A stretch of 64,000 nucleotides of DNA from Blastomyces gilchristii SLH14081. Lineage: Eukaryota; Ascomycota; Eurotiomycetes; Onygenales; Ajellomycetaceae. The stretch is taken from contig NW_003101665.1 in the NCBI RefSeq assembly GCF_000003855.2, positions 662,828-726,827 on the forward strand, in the 5' to 3' direction. Positions 24,958 through 34,753 of the stretch are shown one piece after another (the first letter of the stretch is position 1; each line of letters starts with the position of its first letter). Under the pieces are notes generated by a model that worked only from the letters and a program-made list of their open reading frames with translations, made no database searches and was not told where the DNA came from. Both the position numbers and the translations under genes were made by a program.

Positions 24958-27617
24958 CTACAGGACATGCTGTGGCTGGAATATCGATGCTTCAACCCAC
25001 TTCTTCTGTGCTTGACTGATATATGCCGACTTGGCATCCTGACTGCTGTGCCAGTCATCCAGGAGGTGAAGGCCTGCGAGGGCAACCTCAAGAGACGTGG
25101 TTTCAAGGTCGACGGTAGAGAGAAGCTCCTGCTCTCCCTGGGATTTTGAGTCAGGGTTTAGGAGCTGGCGGACAGAGAGAGCAGCTTGAACATGCGCAGC
25201 ACTAGATTTGTGCGCGGAAAGGAATGACTCATTCCAACTTGTTAGGTCTTGGGTTTTTGGGAGAAGCGGGTCAAAATCTGCGGTGATAACCTCGGACACA
25301 CGGGAGGGCAGAGGTTCCGAGAGTGTGTCAATCGTTTTTCGGAAGCGTGCCAATTGGATGTGCAGAGTGGGGTTTTGGGGATCGATGGAGTGGGCGGCAA
25401 GCAGACATTTTAGAGACAGAAGAAATTTATCTGTAGCGTTGAGTTAGCAAAGGTACGGAAATAATAGGGGTTTACTAGAAACGTACTTCTTCTGATGTAG
25501 ACTTCAAAGCCAGCTGTCTGCACTTCTATATTTCTGGGTGAAAATTCCAACAAGGGGGTCAAGAATTTCATGGAGTCCTTTAATGGCTCGGTGGTCCGAA
25601 CAAGTTTTGTCCCCAATGGGTCAGGGTCCTCCTTTTTCGTTTCCCTGTCACCTCCTTTAGTGCTGCTAGCCTTCTTGAGATCCCGTTTCTCCGCTTCCGC
25701 CTTCTCCATCCTCAGCTGCTCACGCTTGGCTTTCTTGAGGGCTTTCTTCCGCTCCGCGCTGTCGACCTCTCCAGTCTGATTTCCATTCATTCCGCGAGGG
25801 ATTGGACCATGGACTAAATCCGGTTGATCATGTAGCAATAGGTAAGCCTTGACAGCCGCGAGCGCGCTTCGAGTGTAATATGGGTGGTCTCGCAGGTGGT
25901 CCTCCCATCGGATCATATCGACGTATGCGCGGATCATTCCTTTCCTTAGGGAGAAACTGTGGAAATCGAATTGGTCTTCATACCATACATCGAAAATGTT
26001 GTGGACAGCGTGGAATCTTTTCAACGCCAGTCCAAGCTTTCTTTGACGCAGGTAGGACTCTCCATCTTCGGTCAGGTACCAAACGCATTGCATCTCGTGA
26101 AGGTCACCCAGAGTTCCACCCACTGTCTCGTTTCGCGTAAATTTACTCATGTTGTCAAGGGCCTTTTCGTTTTCATCGTTCCGGAGTTGATATTTGGCCG
26201 CTTTGGAGTTAATATAACGGTCCTTTTCATCTAATGATCGAGCTATCTCCATAAATTCGACGGCTTTTGGGATATTGCCAAAGTGTTTCCATATTCTGGC
26301 TTTCGTCATGTGATAGTCAACGGATTTTGGAGATAATGTGATTGCTTTCTCGATATACTCCACGGCTTTCTCCAGGTTGCGGCTAAGATGATAATTGTAA
26401 TGCTGTGCAAGGAAATAGTAAACCGAACTTTCGAACACAGAGGCGTCACCTTTTGTTTGGTTCTCTGCTGACCCATTCATTTGCGACCCAAGTTGGCCGC
26501 TTGCATATCCCTCAACAAGTTCCTGGATGATGTCCCGCTTCGCGCTGTTTGTGTATAAGAACTTGATATTCGCAAAAGTAGATGGAATACCTCTCCGAAG
26601 CATTCGTTGAAGATAATTGTCTGCTGCGTCTCGGAAATCCTGGCCTTCTAGAAAGTCTAGAGGAATTCTGCGAGCCGCATCTCCCCTTGGATTTTTCTCG
26701 GCCCATTCATCGAATATGGCCTTTAGCGTTTTATGGTCGGACTTATCGATATCTTTCGCTTTGATCAAAGCTTCGTAGTAATTTGAGTTTTCCGAGTTTC
26801 TCTCCAACAGAGCCTCGTAAGCAGCCGCTGCCTCTTCTTTCCTGCCAAGACGTAATAGATAATCTGCACGCATTTCCATCACGGCAAGTACATCGAAACA
26901 GCCTTTGCCCACTTCGTCGAGATGTTCCAGTGCCCTTTCCAGATTCCCAGACTCAGCAATTATAGAATTCTTGTAGAGAACGGCTTCTGAATGATCCATA
27001 TCAGTTCTCGGGGGCGGCGTTTTCAGTGTTTGCTCGTAAGTCGTAAGAACGTTTTCAGCTTCCGTCAAATTTCCCGCGAGATGATGAGCAATGGCAAGGG
27101 CGGTCCAGTTTTGGCGGAAGCCTGGCTTTTGTTGCAGCATAGTCGTCCTACTTTGAACATAGCCTTGATAATCGCGCATTTGGGCTTGGAGGAGAGCTAG
27201 ATCTCGCTGTATCGCTTGGGACTCCGGGTCAAACTTTAGAGCGGTTTTGTAGGCTTTGATGGCTTCGTCATAATTCTTATCCGCGCGATATAACAACCCG
27301 TAGACATGCCAACAGATGTGGGATTTAAAATGATTTGTAATCGCCAGCCTTGCCAGGGCAAACGCTTCCTCCTGTTGCCCTTGATTGCTGAGTATCAGGG
27401 CTTTCATCGCCTGGGTTTCTCCATGCTTCGGGTTCCTTCGGAGGACCTGATCCGCAGCCTTTATGCCTGTTCGAACCGAGTTAGAGAGTCGCACCTGGAA
27501 AAAGCTAGCCTAATAAAACGGTAGGAACGCACCTTTTTTGTACTGTTTACTTTCACAAAGACGGACGACTTGGCGGAACAGCGACTGGTCCTTCGTGCTC
27601 AATGGCGGGGGATCCAT
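24958..27617 (-). CDS. NAA15: NatA N-alpha-acetyltransferase auxiliary subunit (Naa15/Nat1)
   Basis: Three exons: 27,533-27,617, 25,487-27,466 and 24,958-25,430, giving 845 residues, close to the 854-866 of yeast Nat1 and human NAA15. Introns are 66 and 56 bp with GT...AG ends and CTAAC branch sites; phases join exactly. The first exon encodes MDPPPLSTKDQSLFRQVVRL, the conserved N-terminus. Then follow TPR helices (GETQAMKALILS, HICWHVYGLLYR, LALLQAQMRD) that form the scaffold around the catalytic subunit Naa10 and anchor the complex at the ribosome exit. A Lys/Glu-rich stretch around residues 600-640 matches the family's charged segment. It acts in cytosolic co-translational N-terminal acetylation. 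It is divergent from the PI-PLC-like gene with about 820 bp between starts. Confidence 0.95.
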
Positions 27618-28437
27618 TACGGCTGGTTTTGGCTGGACGGATTTTACCCGTCCAGTGATAGGAGCGGAATTGATGACGGCGGGGAGAAGTTCGTCAGGGG
27701 AGAGCAGAGGCTATAAAAGACGGGAAATTGTTTCAATTGGTCGCAATAGTGACTGTTGGAAAGGTCGAATTATGAATGTCGAAGACTTGAAAGTCTATGC
27801 TGCCGGTCAGGCTTAAAAACGTTTATCCGGGGATCGAAGGTCGGTCATGTGACAAGGAGCCCTGTCGTGGAAGCAATTTTGTTTGCAGCTTCACAAAGCA
27901 GTTTTGTTCTTGTTTGGAGGTGCTCTATATGTAAATATCAATTAATCGATTTCGGCGGTCCGAAGACTATATTTATTGTCTCATCGGACAAATTGGTTCC
28001 GTGGCGGAATAGAGATCACGAGATAAAAAGCCAACGGAGTGAACCAAAGGGACTGACTGATCCTTCGAAACCTCAGTTCATCCTATCCCGTGTATAACAG
28101 CCCTCTTTCAGCGCGTTGGGTACTATTTTACGCCTCTACCTCTGAGCCTAGTGATGGATGAACTAGACTCCTCAATCAGGTAACCAGTCTCAATATTCCC
28201 AAATCGTGCAGAGTAATGATTGCATTAGGTCTCTCATGAAAGATCAAGGATAGTCACTCAATGTTGAGGTCATACGCCTTAATGAATTTGGTAAGTTCGA
28301 ACTCGATTGAAGGACATAAGTCATAGGTTCCATATAGCATTTGTGAAGAATGTTGAGTTACATGGCTAATTCTTAGAATAGTTATCAAAATACCGAACTA
28401 GTGGAAAACATTGCCTATTAGTTCATAGACGTGCATC
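27618..28437. promoter_or_regulatory. Divergent intergenic region NAA15 / PI-PLC-like gene
   Basis: This 820-bp region separates two divergent start codons and must hold both promoters. On the plus strand a TATA-like TATAAAAG lies at 27,712-27,719. That is far from the PI-PLC start at 28,438, so it would imply a long leader or another transcript. Short open frames here show no recognisable protein. Confidence 0.5.
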
Positions 28438-29865
28438 ATGGTTGTAGAATACTTGACAGTCCGGAACCTTACATCAACCCCGCTTTTATTGAAGCACGTT
28501 GAGCGGTTCCTGGCCCCGGACGTCCCAAAGCGCGATATCAAGAAGGTGGCCGAAGCACTACTGAAGAACAATGTGACCAGATCTACATCAGTCGTGGACA
28601 CTTCGACGCAGAATCCCAAAATTCTTGCTAATCATGATGTGTCAATTCGGATTGAACCATTTACCTCGGTGGTTACGGATATCCGGGCTTTTGACAAGTC
28701 AGATAGAGAACGTATGCGTCTGATATTTGAAGCAGAAGGCGAGAGACACCAAATTGAAACCCCTGTATCTACCAAGGAGTCCGCCACATCTAAACCGCTG
28801 GCTGCTAATCCCCGTTTCCAATTGACCGGAATCTATATTATCCCGGAATCCCACCTTGCTGTATACTCCTCTGCCAACCTCAATGCTTGGATGCGCGAGC
28901 TCAATGACGGAACCTATCTTTCTGCCCTTTCCATTCCCGGTACTCACAACTCCCCAACATGCCATCTAGCTCCTCCCTCAGTTCGCTGTCAGGCTGTTGG
29001 GCCCCGAGAACAACTGGAAAACGGCGTTCGATTTTTCGATGTCCGGGTGCAGCCCCAATTTCCCGACGATCCAAGCAAGGACAATCTGGTGCTTGTCCAC
29101 GGGGCATTCCCGATCTCATTTACGGGGCAAAAATACTTCCGCGATCTCGTTAACGAGGTTGAATCATTCCTTGAGCGCAATCCTTCTGAAACTCTCATTA
29201 TGTCCGTGAAGCGGGAAGGGCCAGGGAACTCTACCGATGCGCAACTTAGCCGCATTCTCCGGGACCACTATGCGCGAGATGGGAGCCGGTGGTACACCGA
29301 ACCCAAAGTCCCTACCCTTGGCAAATCTAGGGGTAAGATCGTGTTGATCCGGCGGTTTGCTTTAGAAGATCGGTTGAAGAAAGAATGGAGAGGACGGGGC
29401 TGGGGTATCGATGCGGAAGGCTGGGCTGATAATACCCCATTTGCGACATGCCCAAGCGGAGACATTTGCATCCAGGACTTCTACGAGGTACTCGAGAAAG
29501 AAAAGATCCAGCAGAAAATAGAGTATATCAATGCTCATTTTGGGAGGGCGGCGGAGCTGTGTTATCCGTGTGGCGTCATTAAGAAGGAAGGAGAAGATAA
29601 TAGCGACCGTGGTGATCTCAAGCTTCCCTTTTATATAAATTTCCTTAGCGCGAGCAACTTTTGGAAAGTAACGACTTGGCCGGAAAAGATTGCGGCCAAA
29701 GTGAATCCAGCTGCAGTGGATTATTTGTGCCGCAAGCATCAAGGGGAGAAGGGGGATTGGTCTACGGGGATTCTGGTGTGCGATTGGGTTGGATTAGGCG
29801 GTGACTGGGATCTAGTGAGATGTGTCGTTGGAATGAACGCAAGGCTCATGATGAGACAGAAATAA
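28438..29865 (+). CDS. PI-PLC X-domain phosphodiesterase, bacterial-type
   Basis: A single-exon frame of 475 residues. Residues 160-400 carry the phosphatidylinositol-specific phospholipase C fold signature. SIPGTHNS contains the general base His170. RFFDVRV has Asp201 and Arg203, which bind the inositol ring or phosphate. LVHGAF provides the second catalytic His221. A WGIDAEGWADN block follows. The EF-hand, Y and C2 domains of eukaryotic PLC-delta enzymes are absent, so it resembles the small bacterial/fungal class that cleaves phosphatidylinositol or GPI without calcium. The first 140 residues are a separate domain I do not recognise. No signal peptide is evident, so it is probably intracellular. 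Substrate is unproven. It converges with the uL10m gene. Confidence 0.85.
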   Translation: MVVEYLTVRNLTSTPLLLKHVERFLAPDVPKRDIKKVAEALLKNNVTRSTSVVDTSTQNPKILANHDVSIRIEPFTSVVTDIRAFDKSDRERMRLIFEAEGERHQIETPVSTKESATSKPLAANPRFQLTGIYIIPESHLAVYSSANLNAWMRELNDGTYLSALSIPGTHNSPTCHLAPPSVRCQAVGPREQLENGVRFFDVRVQPQFPDDPSKDNLVLVHGAFPISFTGQKYFRDLVNEVESFLERNPSETLIMSVKREGPGNSTDAQLSRILRDHYARDGSRWYTEPKVPTLGKSRGKIVLIRRFALEDRLKKEWRGRGWGIDAEGWADNTPFATCPSGDICIQDFYEVLEKEKIQQKIEYINAHFGRAAELCYPCGVIKKEGEDNSDRGDLKLPFYINFLSASNFWKVTTWPEKIAAKVNPAAVDYLCRKHQGEKGDWSTGILVCDWVGLGGDWDLVRCVVGMNARLMMRQK

Positions 29866-30131
29866 ATTCGGCCAAACAACCACTTGGAGGGTTGTTGCTC
29901 CATATTTGGCAAAATAACCAATTATAGGAACAGTGCCAGCATACTGACCGAGGTTTTGAACCGGTTTGGATAAAATATATGATACATAATGTACAGTAGA
30001 TATAGAGGAAAAAGGTCAGCATGTATCAGAAGAACCAAACCAAAATAAAAACCAGAAACGACCACAAGCTATATCTAGAAGTAGAACAATGAAAAAAAAT
30101 GGAACAACAAACAAAAGTATATAGTCATCGT
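29866..30131. terminator. Convergent 3' region of the PI-PLC-like and uL10m genes
   Basis: The 266 bp between two converging stop codons are A-rich on the plus strand (30,020-30,118) and should hold both polyadenylation regions. No ORF of note. Confidence 0.4.
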
Positions 30132-31184
30132 CTATTCCTTTAAAGCATCCGTTTGCCCCTCACTCTCGCTCTTAACGTCACTCTCAGGTCCCTTCTGCTC
30201 CTCTTCCAAGACGCTCCTCCGGCTCTCAAGAGTAAGATACAGACTCTTACCGGCCGCATCCAACGTCGTAGTAATGCTTGCTCCTGCGCCTTGCAAGAGC
30301 GACACAAGTTGAGATCTCAACCCAGTCATGCCACCCTCAATTCCACCAACCCATCTCGTCTGGTCTTGGTCGAACACCTTGCCCTCCACCCTCGCCGCCA
30401 ACAAAATCAATTTCTTCAATCCCTCCTGGACAGGCAGGTCGTATAGACCGGGATTCAACCTTCGTCCTGGTGCGGGGAACTGTGGCGGCTTGGGTGCCAA
30501 AATCGATAGGGCAGCCTTCAAATGCTCCGGGGAAACATGTGGGAAAGTGAGCACAGCAATTGGGCCGATTAGGACATTTGAAAGATCATGTTTGCCCTTT
30601 TTGTCCAGTACTGCGGCATAGGCCGTGCGAGAGAGATCATGTGTTAAGTTGGAGTCAGCTTTAGCGGCTGCAATCTTGCCAGGGCCGCGGGGGGTTGTTT
30701 CGCCGGGCCGGAAGAAATCCACGACACGCAGAGCAGCCTCGAAAATGCTAGTTTGGATGATTTTAAGTTGAACTAGGGAAGCCAGCGGAGGCTCTGTTCT
30801 GCCGGCAGCAGCATTTGCCTCGTCAACTTTTTGTAGAGCTTTTGTAAGCTCGCGACGTATGCCGGCCCATTCTACGGATAGAAGGTTGTTATGCTGGAAA
30901 ATCAGGATCAGCGGCGTTGTGCGGAGGATGGAAGTGTATTGGCGGTGGAGCTGGGATTTGCGGAACTCAGGGCGGCGGTGCGATGGGGGTTGGTTTGATG
31001 GGTATGCTGCAGCAGGGGAAGGAGGTGGCTGTAAAGATGTGGATTTCGATTGGGATGTTTGGCTTATTGTGGATGTCACAACTGCTGCTGCCGCTGTGGC
31101 GGCATATCGTCGCGAATATATGAGGACTTCATGCCGAAGGGGGTGTGAGAGGAGGGAAACGGAGAGGCGCAATCGAGGAGGCAT
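30132..31184 (-). CDS. MRPL11: Mitochondrial large-subunit ribosomal protein uL10m
   Basis: One exon, 350 residues. The N-terminus (MPPRLRLSVSLLSHPLRHEV, then YSRRYAATAA) is basic, hydroxylated and without acids, a typical mitochondrial import sequence. Next comes a Pro/Ser-rich linker. Residues from about 75 on match the L10 family: RKSQLHRQYTSILRTTPLIL, then a helix-rich region ending IGPIAVLTF and LSILAPKPPQFPAPGRRLNP. L10 forms the base of the ribosomal stalk that carries L7/L12 dimers. The family is poorly conserved, so the call rests on the N-terminal L10 pattern plus the presequence. The symbol follows the yeast name for uL10m. It shares a 391-bp divergent promoter region with the trp gene. 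Confidence 0.8.
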   Translation of the reverse strand: MPPRLRLSVSLLSHPLRHEVLIYSRRYAATAAAAVVTSTISQTSQSKSTSLQPPPSPAAAYPSNQPPSHRRPEFRKSQLHRQYTSILRTTPLILIFQHNNLLSVEWAGIRRELTKALQKVDEANAAAGRTEPPLASLVQLKIIQTSIFEAALRVVDFFRPGETTPRGPGKIAAAKADSNLTHDLSRTAYAAVLDKKGKHDLSNVLIGPIAVLTFPHVSPEHLKAALSILAPKPPQFPAPGRRLNPGLYDLPVQEGLKKLILLAARVEGKVFDQDQTRWVGGIEGGMTGLRSQLVSLLQGAGASITTTLDAAGKSLYLTLESRRSVLEEEQKGPESDVKSESEGQTDALKE

Positions 31185-31575
31185 TGGAGCGGGAAATCAG
31201 CAATTAGAATATTAGAATATTCGGAATAAATGTAGAACACGGCAGATTGTCACTCCTGGCTCAATTGCCATGCGTTTCGAATTCGGAGCCTGATAGATAT
31301 ACGCCGGTACTCTGCTACTGTTCATGGAGAATATTTTTAACCTACAAAAGTTTGGTGGTCGTCAAAGGCGGTGAAGATTCTGTCGCACATTTCAATGACT
31401 CCTTTGTCCGACCATTGGTGGGGCAAGGTTACGAGGACGCAACAATCGCATCTTTAATTGCTGCTTTCATATCTTACTTTTACCTAAGAGTGTGCCTAGT
31501 TATCAATTTGCCATTTGGGTTCTGGCCGAAAGAATTATTCTGCGTATAACTGGGAACTTCGACGGGAACGAAGCT
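31185..31575. promoter_or_regulatory. Divergent intergenic region uL10m / TRP4
   Basis: These 391 bp separate the two start codons and should contain both promoters. The frame of TRP4 remains open upstream to 31,492 but with no conserved residues. I see no clear TATA box. Confidence 0.5.
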
Positions 31576-32943
31576 ATGGCGTCGGACAAACCTGACCTGG
31601 CGATTTCTATAACACCGCTTCTTACGAGACTCGCTTATCCGGATGCAGCCAAGCATGAGGTTTCTGCAGTAGAGATAGCTGGTGCTTTTGCTCTTATATT
31701 TGAGGATAAACTATCTCTCATTCAGACCGCTGCACTTCTCACCCTCCTACATTCAACTGGCAAGGACAGGGATGCCGATGTGTTAGCACAATGCGCAGCT
31801 CGGATGAGGGAAGCTGCACTGCCAATTGAGCCGACAGCACTACGGGCATTAGTTAAAGAGCGGGCTAGAAAAGAAGGGTCTTACGAAGGTGGCTTTGTAA
31901 GTAAAAGGAATCGATGATTTTATTCTCCGGGAAGAAGTTGTGAAGCAAGCTAATAACATATTTGGCGGAAGTGTGACATTGTTGGGACAGGAGGAGATTC
32001 GCATCGAACATTCAACATCTCTACGACTTCCTCCATTATAGCGTCGCCATTGCTCTTGATTGCCAAGCATGGAAATCGGGCCCAAACATCATTTTCAGGC
32101 TCTGCGGACGTCTTGACCTCGATCACTCCAACCCCACCAAACATATCTGCGGTCCTGCCTGAGAACATCTGCAAGGTGTACGAGCAGTCGAACTATTGCT
32201 TTCTCTTCGCTCCAAATTTCCACACTGGCATGAAGTTTGCAACTCCGGTTCGGAGAGGGTTGGGTATACGAACAATATTCAACCTCCTCGGACCCCTCGC
32301 AAACCCCATTGATTGGGGTATTGAGGCTCGTTTGGTTGGCGTAGCATACCAATCCTTGGGGCCAATATTCGCAAACGTCCTGAAGCTCAGCGGAGTCAAG
32401 AAGGCGCTGGTAGTATGCGGTGAAGAAGACTTGGATGAAATCAGCTGTGCTGGGAAAACAAACTGCTGGAAACTATCTGAATACCCTAACCCCGAATACG
32501 AAGGCAATCCAGACGGTAATGCTGAAGGCGAGGAGACTTGGGATGAGGACGCGCCGCCTAAAACGGTGGTGAAAATCGAAACCTTCCAGCTTCAACCATC
32601 GGATTTTGGGTTCTCTCCGCGCCCGCTTTCAGAAGTTGGTGGGGGCAAGAGGCCTGGCGAAAACGCGTTGATACTGATGAGTATGCTCCGTAACGAGCTT
32701 CCTCGCGACCACCCCATTTTGGAATTCGTTCTCATGAACGTTGCAGCTCTGTTGGTCATATCTGGCATATGTGACGCTGATACCAGCAATATGGGTCCTG
32801 GTGATAACGGGGAAGTTATTAAAGAGGTAGGTCCGGGCGGTGGCCGCTGGAAGGAAGGTATTCGACGGGCGCGCTGGGCGATCGAAAGTGGAGAGGCAGT
32901 GAAGAGCTTGGAGAAATTCATCAAGGTATCAAACTCATTGTAG
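31576..32943 (+). CDS. TRP4: Anthranilate phosphoribosyltransferase
   Basis: Two exons (31,576-31,896 and 31,972-32,943), 430 residues. The 75-bp intron has donor GTAAGT and an AG acceptor directly before the conserved CDIVGTGGDS. The enzyme joins anthranilate to PRPP, the second step of tryptophan synthesis from chorismate, in the cytosol. Motifs visible are the glycine-rich PRPP loop GTGGDS (residues 112-117), KHGNR (139-143), SGSADVL and HTGMKFATPVRRGLG. Further on are RTIFNLLGPLANP and DEISCAGKTN. The domain order (helical N-terminus, then alpha/beta) is complete. The start at 31,576 fits the family N-terminus better than upstream codons. The start of exon 2 was set by homology, not by transcript data. 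Confidence 0.95.
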
Positions 32944-33436
32944 CTGGAATAAGGGGAATTTTGGAAAGATGCTTTGGTAATCTATCTTCTCGGGTCTTGG
33001 ATGGACCATATTGTCTTATTGAGGTCTTTTTTTTCTCTTTTTTCTTCCCTTTTTCTTTTTTTTTTTTTGTTTTCTTTTTCTTTTTCTTTTCTTTTCTTTT
33101 TTTTCGGGGGACTCTAGACATGAACCCATCAGGAATACCAGAACGTTGCATTCGAATATTATTTGAACTTCCGAGGAAGCAAGAAAGTTTTATCACGCTC
33201 ACTTTCCGAGCTCGTCCGTCCCCCATCTCACGACAACCTTCTTTTTTTTCGGGCATTTCATAAAAATGAAAAATCAAGCATCCCACTCCTTTAGCGCCTG
33301 CAGAAAGCTGTTGCAAACTAACAACAGCGAAAGAAAAGCAAACAAATAGCATGTATCCTCCGGTCATAATCCGATTTCGTAATCGCCCAGGGCGTCCAAG
33401 AAACGCCGATAAGGGTAGCAGGTAGGCGGTCAGGTA
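32944..33436. other. Convergent 3' region with long pyrimidine tract
   Basis: This lies between TRP4 and RPB12 stop codons. At 33,025-33,105 a nearly pure T/C tract on the plus strand makes a Lys-rich shadow frame on the other strand. It probably contains both 3' UTRs. Confidence 0.6.
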
Positions 33437-33757
33437 TCATCGAGCCTGAAACTGCACCATTCTGTAGATACGCGACGAAAATCCCAGTTAGATCCCAACG
33501 GGTCCCAAAACATTTGTAGCCTGGAGAGCAGACGGGATGCAGACGGCAACGAACCTCTTCGTCCTTTCCTTATACAGCACACGATGCCCGCATTCCTTGC
33601 AGCGGATCTGATCTCCACGCTTCATAGAAACGCGCGAGTTGCAATCACCGCAAACGTAGGTGACCGATATGGCGTCGCTAGTGGTTCCTTCCACGACGCC
33701 CCCTGCGCCAGTGTACCCAGTCTGGCCCGTAGGGACTTGGTAGGCTTCGCGAGACAT
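33437..33757 (-). CDS. RPB12: RNA polymerases I, II and III shared subunit RPABC4 (Rpb12)
   Basis: Two exons, 33,555-33,757 and 33,437-33,461, separated by a 93-bp intron with a CTAAC branch site. They encode 75 residues (yeast protein: 70). The last exon encodes only eight codons, completing the conserved C-terminus RTKRMVQFQAR. Without splicing the frame would run into a non-conserved tail. The zinc ribbon is intact: Cys36-x2-Cys39 and Cys53-x2-Cys56, in YVCGDCNS and RCKECGHRVLYKERTKR. The protein holds together the Rpb3 assembly platform in all three nuclear RNA polymerases. The donor is GTTCGT, slightly non-consensus. The start at 33,757 matches the family's MSRE N-terminus, although the frame stays open further upstream. 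Confidence 0.93.
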
Positions 33758-34753
33758 GGTTGTATATGGAGGTGAGCGGTATGCGCGTGAGTGGTAAGGA
33801 GCAGACTGCGAGCTTGGAGCGTAGGACGTTGAGCTGATGGAGCAGTTTCTTGTAAAAGTCAACCTCTGAAGCGACAGGATGAAAGATAGCAAGGTCAGTC
33901 ACATGATATCAAATCACTAGTCATGTGATTTAGCACCATCCATCCCGGTCCAGGATCACAGTTGATCACAGTTGATCACAGTTGAATTTTTTCATATCCA
34001 GTGTCTCTAAACTCCTCTCCCTTTTCACGAGCCGGTGGACTGTTTGAAAAACATGTTAGGCACTGAATTTAGGCCTAGTTACTCGAGGGCTCCACCCTCG
34101 CTCGCCTTCGCTTCCTTCTACAACATATGTACTAGCTGTCCTGAGCATTTTATACGCTGATTGTAGATAGGTTGCTTGAAGGGCAGAGCACAGCTTACCG
34201 AACTATGACCTGCTGGCTCTATAGCCTCAATTCTGAATTTGGAATGCCTGACCTGCTGCGTTGACATTCCTCCCTTCTTCGAAGCTATTACGCTGGGCCA
34301 ATGGGCTTGCCGTGGAGAGATAGAGATTTCCTCCTGCTCTCCTTCCTTGACAATTTGCGGCCATCATTGTTGTTATTTTTGATGTTTTTATTGTTGCTTC
34401 TTGATGTATTGATTTATTGATTTATTGATTTATTGATTTATTGATTTATTTGTTCTCCGACTCTCCAGAGAGTTGCTCACTTTCAGCTTCATATTATACA
34501 TACACAGTTTGATATTCCAATCAGCAACACAGAGACCAAATCTTTATCCCAGTATTTTTTCCAGTTATTCTTCTGTGTCTTTCAGTCCATTCTAGATTCC
34601 CTCTCTTGTTTCGTCTTCTTCTGTTCTCAAATCTACTTGTCGGTTAGAATCAAGGATCCCAACTCGGTTCTAGTTAATTAGTGCGTGTGTCCTCCTAGAA
34701 GTCCAAATCCAAGACACTCTCTTGTCATTCGACTTGGAAGCGCATTCTTCACA
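33758..34753. promoter_or_regulatory. Divergent intergenic region RPB12 / cysteine-rich gene
   Basis: The region is 996 bp with no supported gene. A 10-bp motif GTTGATCACA is repeated in tandem at about 33,960-33,984. Pyrimidine-rich sequence precedes the start of the cysteine-rich gene, as in fungal 5' leaders. An 8-bp tandem repeat lies at 34,407-34,451. Confidence 0.5.
34407..34451 (+). repeat. Octamer tandem repeat (ATTGATTT)n
   Basis: About five and a half units of an 8-bp motif in the presumed 5' leader or promoter of the cysteine-rich gene, about 300 bp before its start codon. Confidence 0.9.

Noticed and set aside
27538..28097. Two plus-strand frames between NAA15 and the PI-PLC-like gene
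   Set aside because: The first overlaps the NAA15 first exon on the other strand, the second has no recognisable motif; both lie in a promoter region.
32921..33367. Lys/Glu-rich minus-strand frame
   Set aside because: It is the reverse of a T/C tract in the 3' region shared by TRP4 and RPB12.
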